Assembly: GCA_020161395.1 (NCBI GenBank)
Contig: JAIUOE010000013.1
Span: 1-64,000 of the forward strand
Origin: Bacteroidota bacterium
GTDB taxonomy: Bacteria; Bacteroidota; Ignavibacteria; Ignavibacteriales; Ignavibacteriaceae
DNA length: 64,000 bases
Direction of reading: 5' to 3'
Shown: piece after piece, positions 55,668-64,000 of the stretch
Position numbering within the stretch: position 1 is the first letter of the stretch
Layout of the letters: each line of letters begins with the position of its first letter
Program-made: the position numbers and the translations under genes
Notes under the pieces: model-generated
What the model was told of the DNA's origin: nothing
The model's database searches: none
Seen by the model: the letters and a program-made list of their open reading frames with translations, nothing else

Positions 55668-56675
55668 ATGAAAAAGATAAAAACCGGCGTAATTGGTACA
55701 GGCCATCTTGGCACTCTCCATGTCAAGATGCTTAAAAATATTGAATCAACGGAGCTTCTGGGGGTATATGATACTTCCAAAGAAAGAGCAGAAAAATGTG
55801 CGAATGAATTTGGTATCAAGGTTTTTGCCACTCTCGAAGAACTGGTTCTGGAATGTGAAGCGGCTTCGATCGCCGTAACCACCACAGCACATTACAGTGT
55901 AGCCAGATTTTGTCTCGAACACGGGCTTGATGTATTTATAGAAAAACCTGTAACAGCAACAATTGAAGAAGCGGAAAAACTCGTTGCACTGGCAAAAGAA
56001 AAGGGAAAACTGATACAGGTCGGTCACATAGAAAGGTTTAATCCCGCAATACTCGCCGTAGACAAATATAATCTCGAACCAAAATTTATTCAGACAGACC
56101 GGCTCGCACAATTCAACCCCAGAGGTACAGATGTGGCAGTGGTTCTCGATTTAATGATCCACGACATCGATATCATTCTCAGCCTTGTTAAGAGTGAAGT
56201 GGTGAAAGTGGATGCAAGCGGGATAGCTGTAGTGTCCCCAACCACCGACATCGCAAACTGCAGGATAGAATTTGCTAACGGAGCTGTTGCCGTGGTTACT
56301 GCAAGCCGCATTTCACAAAAGAAAATGAGAAAAATGAGGCTCTTCCAAAAGGATAATTACATCACTCTCGATTTTATTACCGGTACAACTGAGATATACA
56401 GACTTGTATCGCCGAGCGAACCGTCAGGAGCTGCCTTCTCATTTGGTCTTATCGGAGTAGGTGCCAATGCAAAAAGTGTGGTTTATGAGCAGGCGGAAGC
56501 TCCGAAGGTGAATGCACTGGAATATGAACTCGAACTTTTTATTAAAGCGGTAATTGAGAGGACTACCCCGGTGGTGTCAGGCGAAGACGGACTGAAAGCA
56601 TTGCAGGTCGCTCATATGATCGGTACAAAAATTGAAGAATCGATTCATAAAATAAATTCAAATATGGAAGCATAA
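55668..56675 (+). CDS. Gfo/Idh/MocA family oxidoreductase
   Basis: 335 residues from ATG 55668, which starts the Rossmann strand MKKIKTGVIGTGHLGTLH; the 18 codons before it are out of family. EKPVTATIEEAEKL (~91) is the NAD-side catalytic motif, and QVGHIERFNPAI (~115) and LMIHDIDIILSLV (~165) complete the family pattern. Its position ten bases before the LptD-like gene suggests a sugar-nucleotide step in lipopolysaccharide synthesis, such as a GnnA-like UDP-GlcNAc 3-dehydrogenase, but no partner transaminase is here. Substrate is inference. Confidence 0.85.
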   Translation: MKKIKTGVIGTGHLGTLHVKMLKNIESTELLGVYDTSKERAEKCANEFGIKVFATLEELVLECEAASIAVTTTAHYSVARFCLEHGLDVFIEKPVTATIEEAEKLVALAKEKGKLIQVGHIERFNPAILAVDKYNLEPKFIQTDRLAQFNPRGTDVAVVLDLMIHDIDIILSLVKSEVVKVDASGIAVVSPTTDIANCRIEFANGAVAVVTASRISQKKMRKMRLFQKDNYITLDFITGTTEIYRLVSPSEPSGAAFSFGLIGVGANAKSVVYEQAEAPKVNALEYELELFIKAVIERTTPVVSGEDGLKALQVAHMIGTKIEESIHKINSNMEA

Positions 56676-56685
56676 TTCAATAATA

Positions 56686-59304
56686 ATGAATCGCTTTTTT
56701 TTATTACTGATTATTCTTGGTGCGGTTGCATCTTCTCCTCTCTCGGGAAGTACCGGGCTGCAGTTTCAACCGGAAAGAGACAGCATTCCACAGGGAAATG
56801 ATTCACTCTCTCTGTTTGCCGATACCGTTCTCACGAAGGATTCAGTAACGAAAAGCGACATTGACACCCTGATATATTCTTCTGCTACTGATTCCATACT
56901 TTTCTTTACAAAGCAGAAACGGATGGAGATTTACAACAAAGGATTGATAAAGTATCGAACGACTGAACTCAGAAGCGGTAAAATTATCGTCCATTTCGAG
57001 TCCTCCAATGTTGATGCCTACGGAAGTTATATTGACAGCGCCGGTTACAAGGTAGTTAAGCAGCTTCCCGAACTGATTGACGGGAAGGAGAAATATAACG
57101 GCGAAGTAATGAAATATAATTTCAAGACCAAAAGAGGTTATATAACATTTGCATCGACCACTAATCAGGAGGCTTCTTACTCGGGCGTAAAAATCAAGAA
57201 AATGGATGAAAAAAACTATTTTGTTGAGGGGGGATTTTACACCACCTGTGAACACAACCCGCCCCACTACGGCTTTAAGTGTACAGAAATGAAGGTAATT
57301 CCGGATGAACAGTTAATCGGAAAGTGGATCTGGCTAACTTTCGGAGGTGTACCTTTTCCGGTGCCACTCCCCTTTGCTGTTATCCCGTTGCAGAAGGGAA
57401 GAAGGTCTGGACTGCTTACACCTGCGTTCGGAAACAGAACCGGTTACGGAAGGTATCTCTCCAGGTTTGGTTATTACTGGGCTATCAACGATTATATGGA
57501 TCTGACAACGACCGGAGATTACTACACCCGTGGCGGATGGGGTATAAATGGAAATTTCAGATATGTGAAAAGGTATGATTTCTCGGGTTTTTTGGAGGCA
57601 GGGTACTCAAATTTAAACCAGGGAGAGTCAACAGATCCCGACAGAACGGATGAAAAAAACTGGCGTTTGAGACTGGTTCACAATCAGCCGCTGACCCCTG
57701 ATTCCAGAATAGATGCCAATATCGAGTTTCTTTCCAGCAATTATATCAAACAGAATTCCTCGAACTATAATGATCTTTTACGGAATAACATCTATTCCAA
57801 TATCTCATATTTCCAGAATTTTGAAGAATTCGGGGCAGGTCTCAGTGTGAATTACAGCAGGGAACAGGATTTGCAGACCGGCAATATCAACGAGATTTTG
57901 CCGAATATTTCCTTTTCGAAGTCTGTTTTCTATCCTTTCCGGAGTGCTGAAATCAAAAATGATGAAGCCTGGTATGAAAAACTCGGAATAAGTTATTCCG
58001 GACAGTTGCAGAATAACCGCAAAAATACCGATGGTGTTTTGGATGTGCGGGGTGGAGTTAGACACAGTCTTAATTTCTCACTCTCTCCAAAGATAGGGTA
58101 CATCAATGTGACTCCTAATGTGAGCTATCAGGAATTGTGGTACAACAAGCAGATAGAACGAACATCGATTTACATTCCTGACGGCAGCAGTGCGAACATG
58201 ATGAGTTCCTATAATTACTCATTGATGTCGTCAAATGCCCTGAAAGATTCAATTATTACGAATGATGTCGATAAAATCGGATTTGTCAGGACTTTTCGTG
58301 TGGGGATATCAGCAACCACCAAGCTCTATGGAATTTTCCCGATAAACACTTTCGGAATTTCCTCTCTTCGTCACACAATCATACCCACTTTGAGTTACGA
58401 CTATCAGCCTGATTTTTCCCTGGATGGCTGGGGTTATTTTGGTGCATATACAGATGCAACAGGGAGGGTTGTAAAGTATAACAAATATGAGAGAGAAATC
58501 TTTGGCGGAGCATCGACAGGCGAGCAGCAAAGCATGCGGCTCGGACTGTCCAATATTTTTGAAATAAAGACAAAACCTGATCCGACAGATACCACTTCCA
58601 AAGAAAAGAAAATCCAGTTGCTCAATGTTAACGGCGGGATTTCATATAACTTTGCAGCGGATTCCCTAAAACTTTCAAATCTTTTTCTCGATTACAGGAC
58701 TCAGGTGCTCGATTTTCTGAGCCTTTCCGGTTCAGCAGTGTTCAGTCCTTATGTCTGGGATGCAAACGGCAGGGAAATTAATAAATTTCTCATAGCCGAG
58801 GGGCAGGGGTTGCTGCAGTTGCGAAACTTTAATTTTTCAGCCTCAGCCACTCTCACGGGAGAAAGGATTGCTGACGGGACAAAAAAAGATTCTGTTAATG
58901 TGGAGCAAAAAGTTTTTTATCAGAACAGGAATTATCAGGGACTTTTTGCGGAAGTTGACCCCGATTTCTCCATCCCGTGGTCGTTGAATCTGTCATTTAA
59001 TTACAACGAGAACAGGGTTACACCCGTTCAGATCTTAAAATACACGACCCTCCGGGCAGATTTAAATTTCAACCTGACCAAATTCTGGAAATTTACGCTT
59101 GGGGGAAGTTATGATTTTGAAAACAAGGAGTTCGCAGCACCGCAAATAGTCGTGAGCAGGGATCTCCATTGTTGGATCATGAATTTTGTGTGGAATCCTG
59201 TCGGTACTTATACAGGCTACAGATTTGAAATAAAGGTTAAAGCCCCGCAATTGCAGGACCTTAAACTTGAAAAATCTGATAATTTCTTCAGTGGAAGACG
59301 GTAG
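56686..59304 (+). CDS. LptD-like LPS-assembly outer-membrane protein
   Basis: 872 residues. Signal peptide (~1-20), an OstA/LptA-like N-terminal beta-jellyroll (~70-230; KRMEIYNKGLIKYRTTELRSG), then a large barrel (~240-872) with alternating strands and a C-terminal region ending in KVKAPQL. This is the form of LptD seen in Bacteroidota, where the usual Cys pairs are mostly absent. It would insert LPS into the outer leaflet with LptE, which is not in the window. Coupled to the Gfo/Idh gene. Confidence 0.85.
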   Translation: MNRFFLLLIILGAVASSPLSGSTGLQFQPERDSIPQGNDSLSLFADTVLTKDSVTKSDIDTLIYSSATDSILFFTKQKRMEIYNKGLIKYRTTELRSGKIIVHFESSNVDAYGSYIDSAGYKVVKQLPELIDGKEKYNGEVMKYNFKTKRGYITFASTTNQEASYSGVKIKKMDEKNYFVEGGFYTTCEHNPPHYGFKCTEMKVIPDEQLIGKWIWLTFGGVPFPVPLPFAVIPLQKGRRSGLLTPAFGNRTGYGRYLSRFGYYWAINDYMDLTTTGDYYTRGGWGINGNFRYVKRYDFSGFLEAGYSNLNQGESTDPDRTDEKNWRLRLVHNQPLTPDSRIDANIEFLSSNYIKQNSSNYNDLLRNNIYSNISYFQNFEEFGAGLSVNYSREQDLQTGNINEILPNISFSKSVFYPFRSAEIKNDEAWYEKLGISYSGQLQNNRKNTDGVLDVRGGVRHSLNFSLSPKIGYINVTPNVSYQELWYNKQIERTSIYIPDGSSANMMSSYNYSLMSSNALKDSIITNDVDKIGFVRTFRVGISATTKLYGIFPINTFGISSLRHTIIPTLSYDYQPDFSLDGWGYFGAYTDATGRVVKYNKYEREIFGGASTGEQQSMRLGLSNIFEIKTKPDPTDTTSKEKKIQLLNVNGGISYNFAADSLKLSNLFLDYRTQVLDFLSLSGSAVFSPYVWDANGREINKFLIAEGQGLLQLRNFNFSASATLTGERIADGTKKDSVNVEQKVFYQNRNYQGLFAEVDPDFSIPWSLNLSFNYNENRVTPVQILKYTTLRADLNFNLTKFWKFTLGGSYDFENKEFAAPQIVVSRDLHCWIMNFVWNPVGTYTGYRFEIKVKAPQLQDLKLEKSDNFFSGRR

Positions 59305-59312
59305 GTTTTTAC

Positions 59313-59340
59313 TTATCAGTTATGACTTATAAGTTATTAT
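59313..59340. repeat. Heptamer array between convergent lptD-like gene and yajQ
   Basis: Four 7-nt units: TTATCAG, TTATGAC, TTATAAG, TTATTAT. It starts nine bases after the lptD-like stop and ends four bases before the yajQ stop (59344-59346). Same word family as 5265-5290. Confidence 0.7.
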
Positions 59341-59343
59341 TTT

Positions 59344-59841
59344 TTATTTGTAGTTGACGAACTGGACGGGGAAAGGGAAATCCTTCTCTTTCACGAGTTG
59401 CTGAACAGCCTGTAAATCATCAATCTTCGATCCTGTAACCCTCACCTGCTCATCCTGGATCTGAGCATTTACCTTAAGTTTTGAATCTTTTATAAGCTTC
59501 GTGATCTCTTTTGCGTCATCCTTTGAGATACCACTTCTAAGGTCGATTTTCTGCCTGAGAGTTCCCGCAGCAGCAGGTTCGGCTTCATTCATTTTTAATA
59601 CCTTGATCGACATTCCTCTCCGTATGAACTTTGTCTGAAGAATATCTATACTCTGGCTGAGAGAGTAGTCATCCTTTGTATGGATGGTAATACTCTTGTC
59701 TTTTTTTGAAAGTTCAATGGTGGTGTGAGACTCTTTCAGGTCATATCTTTGGATGATTTCTTTGAGTGCCTGATTGACTGCGTTGTCAACTTCCTGAAAG
59801 TCCACTTCTGAAACTATATCGAATGAATGATTTGATGCCAT
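59344..59841 (-). CDS. yajQ: YajQ family nucleotide/c-di-GMP-binding protein
   Basis: 165 residues, two ferredoxin-like domains. N-terminus SFDIVSEVDFQEVDNAVNQA and C-terminal KVNAQIQDEQVRVTGSKIDDLQ are family signatures. Members bind c-di-GMP or nucleic acids. The stop codon lies at the edge of a heptamer array. tRNA-Pro is 21 nt upstream on the same strand, possibly on one transcript. Confidence 0.93.
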   Translation of the reverse strand: MASNHSFDIVSEVDFQEVDNAVNQALKEIIQRYDLKESHTTIELSKKDKSITIHTKDDYSLSQSIDILQTKFIRRGMSIKVLKMNEAEPAAAGTLRQKIDLRSGISKDDAKEITKLIKDSKLKVNAQIQDEQVRVTGSKIDDLQAVQQLVKEKDFPFPVQFVNYK

Positions 59842-59861
59842 AATTCCATCTATTATTTATT

Positions 59862-59939
59862 TGGTCGGGGTGGAGGGATTTGAACTCTCGACCTCGTCGT
59901 CCCGAACGACGCGCGCTAACCGGGCTGCGCTACACCCCG
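59862..59939 (-). tRNA. tRNA-Pro (anticodon CGG), CCA encoded
   Basis: Acceptor stem CGGGGTG / CACCCCG with discriminator A and encoded CCA (59862-59864). Anticodon stem CGTCG / CGACG with loop TTCGGGA, so anticodon CGG reads CCG. T arm GAGAGTTCAAATCCCTC is standard. Confidence 0.97.
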
Positions 59940-59951
59940 AAAAACAGAACG

Positions 59952-59959
59952 CAAATATA
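59952..59959 (-). promoter_or_regulatory. Candidate -7 box for tRNA-Pro
   Basis: TATATTTG on the minus strand, 12 nt upstream of the mature tRNA 5' end. No TTG at the expected distance, so only partial support. Confidence 0.35.
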
Positions 59960-60169
59960 TTGAAAAATCGAGAAATAAAAAAACAGCGAAGTTATGCGGA
60001 GTCAGACATCCGATATGATGCAATTTTTTAAGTAAATTTAGTAATTGTATAAAATAATTGGACTTATGTTTAAAAAAAATCGGGATGGTGACGAAAATTG
60101 TTTGTGTAAGGTTTATTTTTTATTAGATTGCAATGCATAATTGCTAAAAATAGGAAAGCACCCGGTATG

Positions 60170-61936
60170 AAGAAACTTCTGCTACTTACAACAATTATTC
60201 TTGTCTCGATAACCCTTGAGTCATACGGACAGGTCTATACCGACCAATGGCGTTTTGGTTTTGGTGCGATGTATCCAAGACTGATAGGCACGGATGCCGG
60301 TGGTAAAGAGTTTAACTTTGGCGGTGGACTGAGCATTCAGCTTGATCTTTCCGAGCATGCCGGGTTAAGACTCAAACCATTTTATACTCATCTTGAATCC
60401 CAATCTACCAAGAAAAGTACTTCTGACCTGATTGGTACCGGATTCGCACTCAACTATTACTTCATCCCGGGTTACGCAGTTACTCCATACTTAACCCTTG
60501 GGTTTTCCGGATTTCTGCAGCAGATAAAGAACGCAACCGACGGTAAAGATGAGGGAGTGCTCGATTATACTACAGATCTTGGATTTGGACTTGTTTTCAA
60601 GGATTTGCTTGGCAAAAACTGGGATTTAAATGCAGAAATTTCCTACCATTCAGTCACAAACGACAGACTTGACGGCACTAACGGTCTGATTGGCGGTATG
60701 CTGGGTGGCAGAAGAGATTCGTACATGAATTTTGGTCTCGGAGTGTTGTATAACTTTGGATTTGGTCCCAAGAGTAAATATTTTGCGGGAGCTGATCCGA
60801 AAGATAAGACCGCTCCGATGGTGGAGAGATATCCCGTCTATAAAAATAGTTGGCTGTTTGGTTTTGGTTTTGCGTATCCCAGATTCGCAGGTACCGATGA
60901 ACTTGGACAGGAATTCGGATACGGCGGATATGTTGAAATTTCCAAGAAGTTCAACGAGTATGTCACAATTCGTTTGAAGCCTTCATATATTCACATGCCC
61001 GGATCCAACAAAGGACAAAGCACGGACATGGTGAACGGCCAGGTGGATATCCTTTATAAATTTATTCCGAACGAGCCTGTCTCTCCCTACATCGGTATGG
61101 GAGGAAGTGCTTACATGTATTCGGTAAACAAACCGGCAAGCACTTCAATTAAAGACGGCGCATGGCAGTTTGATTATGGATTTAACCTTATTCTGGGAGC
61201 AGACTGGAAACTTTTCTCAGAAGGTTATTCAATTACCACTGAGGTTGGTTACATGACAGTGTCTCATGACCGTTTGGATGGACTGATTAACATGAGTTCA
61301 CCCGTGGGTGGTTTCCTTGGTGGTCCTTACGACAGTTACATGACATTCTCATTAGGTCTGAACATGTATCTCGACAGGGGTGACAAGGCTGATGCACCAT
61401 TGCTTTACGGCGGAATTATTGAGCAAAAAGATAAGGACAAAGACCCCAAGAAGGATGACCCCGGCAAAAATGATACCAAATATGAGCCGGTGGATTATGC
61501 CAAAATCGAGGAAATTGTAAAGAAATATCAGACCGATCCAATTGACTACAATAAGATAGAAGATATTATCAAGCAGTACTCCGGCAAGGATCAGACACAG
61601 AGCTGGGTATTGTACGGTGTGAATTTCGACTTCAGTTCGGCTAAACTTCGTCCCGAATCATATCCGATTCTCAACCATGCTGCACAGATACTGCTCGCAA
61701 ATCCAGGTCTTCTAATAGAAATTGGAGGTCACACCGACGCTGTGGGTGACGATAACAGTAATTTATCACTTTCGCAAAACAGAGCTGAATCTGTGAGATC
61801 TTATCTGATCGAAAAAGGTGTGGAAGCTTCCAGACTAACAGCGAGAGGTTATGGCTCCACCGTCCCTGTTGCTGATAATGGTACTGCAGAGGGAAGAGCG
61901 ATGAACAGAAGAGTCGAATTCAAGGTTTTGAACTGA
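60170..61936 (+). CDS. OmpA-family protein with two tandem barrel domains
   Basis: 588 residues from ATG 60170 (upstream codons lack a signal peptide). After the signal peptide come two similar beta-barrel domains of ~200 residues (starting at 'QWRFGFGAMYPRLIGTD' and 'SWLFGFGFAYPRFAGTD', both closing with a LGG...DSYM strand). Next is a linker with two 'DYxKIEEIVKKY' units, then an OmpA C-terminal peptidoglycan-binding domain (GGHTDAVGDD ... NRRVEF). It anchors the outer membrane to peptidoglycan. The doubled barrel is unusual; the next gene has one. Confidence 0.88.
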   Translation, partial: KKLLLLTTIILVSITLESYGQVYTDQWRFGFGAMYPRLIGTDAGGKEFNFGGGLSIQLDLSEHAGLRLKPFYTHLESQSTKKSTSDLIGTGFALNYYFIPGYAVTPYLTLGFSGFLQQIKNATDGKDEGVLDYTTDLGFGLVFKDLLGKNWDLNAEISYHSVTNDRLDGTNGLIGGMLGGRRDSYMNFGLGVLYNFGFGPKSKYFAGADPKDKTAPMVERYPVYKNSWLFGFGFAYPRFAGTDELGQEFGYGGYVEISKKFNEYVTIRLKPSYIHMPGSNKGQSTDMVNGQVDILYKFIPNEPVSPYIGMGGSAYMYSVNKPASTSIKDGAWQFDYGFNLILGADWKLFSEGYSITTEVGYMTVSHDRLDGLINMSSPVGGFLGGPYDSYMTFSLGLNMYLDRGDKADAPLLYGGIIEQKDKDKDPKKDDPGKNDTKYEPVDYAKIEEIVKKYQTDPIDYNKIEDIIKQYSGKDQTQSWVLYGVNFDFSSAKLRPESYPILNHAAQILLANPGLLIEIGGHTDAVGDDNSNLSLSQNRAESVRSYLIEKGVEASRLTARGYGSTVPVADNGTAEGRAMNRRVEFKVLN

Positions 61937-61990
61937 TTTTCAGAAATATCAGTTTGTAAGTATTATTAGTTTTTCTAAGTTTTTACGGTT

Positions 61991-61998
61991 ATATTTGT
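61991..61998 (+). promoter_or_regulatory. Candidate -7 box for the second OmpA gene
   Basis: TATATTTG matches TAnnTTTG, 103 nt before the GTG start at 62101. The -33 TTG is not well placed. Confidence 0.3.
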
Positions 61999-62100
61999 TC
62001 TTGAATATTTTTTGTGGCTGAAACTTCCCGTGCAGTTTGTCTGGTTTATCACGCTTCAGGCACGAGAGTTTTTTATTAAAGATAATGACAAGGAGTTGTT

Positions 62101-63228
62101 GTGAGAAAATTTTTAGTTGTTATCCTCTTGATGTTTGCATCACTTGGATACGCACAGACATATGAAAACGGATGGGCAGTTGGTCTGTCTGCAACTTCAC
62201 CAAGAATGTTTGGAGACACATATGGTGAAGATCTTGACCTTGGGGCAGGACTCTCCTTAACGCGTGAGTTCGATGCATATAATGCATTCAGAGTAAAATT
62301 GAGTTATCTCAAGTTCACTTCCAAAGGTGCTCCGTTGGGTGTTGTGAACGGTCCCTCTACCGATGCCGTTACTTTTGGGATTAATTATCTGATGACCTTC
62401 AACCCTTGCACCGACTTCATAAAAGTCTACGGTGGTGCCGGATTTGCTGTCACAGCCTACAAAGTTACTAATCCTGTGAGATTCGTTTCAGATAAAACCA
62501 GCTTGAATGAGATTGCTCTGACAGTTAATTTAGGTGTAAATCTTCCTGTCTCAAAGGATTTTTCTACATTTCTTGAGCTTGGTCATCATACATTGTCGAC
62601 CGATAAATTTGACGGATTGATGGGACCAAATGGTGGACTTTTCGGTGGAACTTTGGACAGTTACACTACACTCGATCTTGGTATCATGTATTATTTCTCG
62701 AGAGGTAAAGAAACGAAAATCTGCGATTTACCAAAAGGCGTTTCCAATGAGATCGACTACAAAAAAATCGAAAAAATGATTAATGATGCAAAAGTGACTC
62801 CTCCTCCTGCACCCGAGATCGACTACAAGAAGATTGAGGACATGATCAAGAAAAACAAGCCTGAGAGCACTAAACCTGATGCTATCGATCATGAAATCGT
62901 GCTGGTTGGTATCAACTTCGATTCCGGTTCCGCAGAAATCAAATCCGAAAATTTTGCAATTCTTGCACAGAATGCCGCTCAACTGATTGCCAACAAAAAA
63001 GTCAATGTTGAGATAATCGGAAACACTGACAGCAAAGGCGACCTTAAAGGTAACAACCCGCTTTCAGTAAAGCGTGCTCAGAATGTGAAAGATTACCTTG
63101 TATCAAAAGGTGTGGAAGCTTCAAGAATGACCATCAAAGGTGTTGCTGACACTAACCCTGTTGCAGACAACTCTACCAAAGAAGGAAGAGCCCTCAACAG
63201 AAGAGTTGAATTTAGAATAATCAAGTAA
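62101..63228 (+). CDS. OmpA-family outer-membrane protein, single barrel
   Basis: 375 residues. Signal peptide (~1-19), one barrel domain (~22-205) like those of the preceding gene, two 'IDYKKIEKMI' linker units (~220-260), and an OmpA peptidoglycan-binding domain (IGNTDSKGDLKGNNPLS ... NRRVEFRIIK). Start is GTG at 62101, with AAGGAG 10-15 nt upstream. A strong terminator follows. Probably a paralogue of the upstream gene. Confidence 0.9.
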   Translation: MRKFLVVILLMFASLGYAQTYENGWAVGLSATSPRMFGDTYGEDLDLGAGLSLTREFDAYNAFRVKLSYLKFTSKGAPLGVVNGPSTDAVTFGINYLMTFNPCTDFIKVYGGAGFAVTAYKVTNPVRFVSDKTSLNEIALTVNLGVNLPVSKDFSTFLELGHHTLSTDKFDGLMGPNGGLFGGTLDSYTTLDLGIMYYFSRGKETKICDLPKGVSNEIDYKKIEKMINDAKVTPPPAPEIDYKKIEDMIKKNKPESTKPDAIDHEIVLVGINFDSGSAEIKSENFAILAQNAAQLIANKKVNVEIIGNTDSKGDLKGNNPLSVKRAQNVKDYLVSKGVEASRMTIKGVADTNPVADNSTKEGRALNRRVEFRIIK

Positions 63229-63250
63229 TAACATTACTTTTGAAATTACG

Positions 63251-63287
63251 AAGAGGCTGCCTCAACCGGGGCAGCCTCTTTTTTTAT
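63251..63287 (+). terminator. Rho-independent terminator after the OmpA genes
   Basis: 11-bp perfect stem AAGAGGCTGCC / GGCAGCCTCTT (63251-63261 with 63270-63280), 8-nt loop, then seven T. Confidence 0.93.
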
Positions 63288-63294
63288 TCTTTTA

Positions 63295-64000
63295 TCAACC
63301 AAATAAAAGTCTTACAATAAATACTGCCATAAGAAGACCGGTAACATCAGCAATAAGTCCTGCAGGGAGTGCATGCCGGGTTCTTTTTACACTTACCGAA
63401 CCGAAATAAACCGCCAATACATAAAAAGTGGTTTCTGTACTTCCGAAGAAGGTGGATACCATCAGTCCAAGAATGGAATCGGGACCGTGTGTCTTGATTA
63501 TTTCGGTCATTATTGCGATGGATCCGCTTCCTGACAGTGGTCTCATCAGCGCCATTGGAAGTGCTTCTGCAGGCATTCCGACGAGACTCGTAACAGGAGT
63601 AAGCACCCAAACAAGAAGATCCATTCCACCGCTCGCTCTAAAAATTCCGATTGCAACAAGCATGGCTACAAGATAGGGGATAATCTTAAGTGCTACTCCA
63701 AATCCCTCCTTGGCACCCTCAATAAAAGTCTCATAAACCTTTACTTTTTTCAGAATACCGATAAGAACGAAAGTAAAAATGATCAATGGAATCGCCAAGG
63801 CTGAAAATGTATCAATGATTCCTTTCAAAATTGCAGTGTCGAAACCGGTCGAAGGGAGTGAAATTACATTTGAAGTAAAAAGATAGATTAGAACAGCCAG
63901 GACAGGAAGGATAAAAATTGCTTTTTTAGCAACTTTTTTCAGAAACTCAACACCTTCTTTCCGGTCAGCAGAGAACTTTTCGAGAGTTTTAACCGCTATA
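63295..64000 (-). CDS. SpmA/SpmB-like nucleoside-recognition membrane protein, 5' end beyond window
   Basis: The frame is open to the window edge, so the gene is partial. The visible 234 residues hold a hydrophilic piece, a helix (KKAIFILPVLAVLIYLF), then the SpmB-like part with GSGSIAIMTEIIKTHGPDS and FFGSTETTFYVLAVYFGSV. In Bacteroidota SpmA and SpmB are commonly fused into one ~400-residue protein; the upstream part would then be the SpmA half. Despite the name there is no sporulation here; transport of a nucleoside or another small molecule is possible. An internal TTG at 63828 is not the true start. Confidence 0.85.
   Translation of the reverse strand, partial: IAVKTLEKFSADRKEGVEFLKKVAKKAIFILPVLAVLIYLFTSNVISLPSTGFDTAILKGIIDTFSALAIPLIIFTFVLIGILKKVKVYETFIEGAKEGFGVALKIIPYLVAMLVAIGIFRASGGMDLLVWVLTPVTSLVGMPAEALPMALMRPLSGSGSIAIMTEIIKTHGPDSILGLMVSTFFGSTETTFYVLAVYFGSVSVKRTRHALPAGLIADVTGLLMAVFIVRLLFG

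Noticed and set aside
61931-61954. Terminator AACTGAT/ATCAGTT between the OmpA genes
   Set aside because: Short AT-rich stem including the stop codon, with no proper T-run; not convincing.
63295-63828. Complete 177-residue SpmB gene starting at TTG 63828
   Set aside because: The frame is open upstream to the window end and encodes further membrane sequence; the gene is partial.

Overview
The window reads as chromosomal DNA of a free-living Gram-negative bacterium of the Bacteroidota/Chlorobiota branch, most likely the Ignavibacteria. Three secreted proteins end in a type IX secretion (T9SS) sorting domain with the NYPNPFNP signature. Succinate dehydrogenase is the three-subunit Bacteroidetes type, IspG is the long form with a central insert, and there is a bacillithiol-type deacetylase, an LptD-like protein and several outer-membrane barrels. 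Two intergenic sites fit the Bacteroidetes promoter TTG-N19-21-TAnnTTTG. No phage, plasmid or rRNA operon is visible. The assignment is inference; no database search was possible.

Layout. 1-11.9 kb: ROK kinase, rsmA-ubiE, recJ, RNase P RNA with a large insertion, a four-helix-bundle gene inside inverted heptamer arrays, a zinc-ribbon coiled-coil protein, a NIF3 protein, ispG and dnaG. 11.9-19.4 kb: a DUF5009-like membrane protein broken by an in-frame amber codon, a lipoprotein of nine ~70-residue repeats plus an FGE-fold domain, ubiA-rnhB, and an outer-membrane protein. 19.5-28.2 kb: sdhCAB, then an unknown gene, obgE, an M48 lipoprotein and an S9 peptidase. 28.2-29.7 kb: the most unusual element, an IS200/RAYT-type single-strand transposase nested in two layers of inverted repeat arrays. 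29.7-35.8 kb (minus): membrane protein, FMN-binding protein and porin in one operon; then queF-glnD-murI. 36-43 kb: a T9SS beta-helix protein bracketed by nonamer arrays, an acylating aldehyde dehydrogenase with a C-terminal peptide like a microcompartment targeting tag, PHP, TPR and bshB1. 43-49.3 kb (minus): cupin, acyl-CoA synthetase, WD40-like protein, T9SS amidase and a mini T9SS protein. 49.6-59.3 kb: threonine aldolase, thioesterase, exonuclease, purL, YihY, a small beta protein, a Gfo/Idh oxidoreductase and the LptD-like gene. 59.3-64 kb: yajQ, tRNA-Pro, two OmpA-family proteins (one with a doubled barrel) and a partial SpmA/SpmB-like gene.

The main theme outside genes is a syntax of short-word arrays. 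At least seven sites carry 4-14 imperfect copies of a 7-nt word (ATGAGYT-like or TAGGTAT) or a 9-nt word (CTTGAGAAA, CACAGATTT or CTCAGAGTT types). Most abut or overlap stop codons, and they often occur as inverted pairs around a cassette or between convergent genes. In the 28-29.7 kb module the nonamer arrays form the outer shell and REP-like GC hairpins (3 left, 11 right, inverted) the inner shell, with the transposase gene exactly between two facing hairpin units. The remaining genes are mostly housekeeping functions in short, often overlapping operons.
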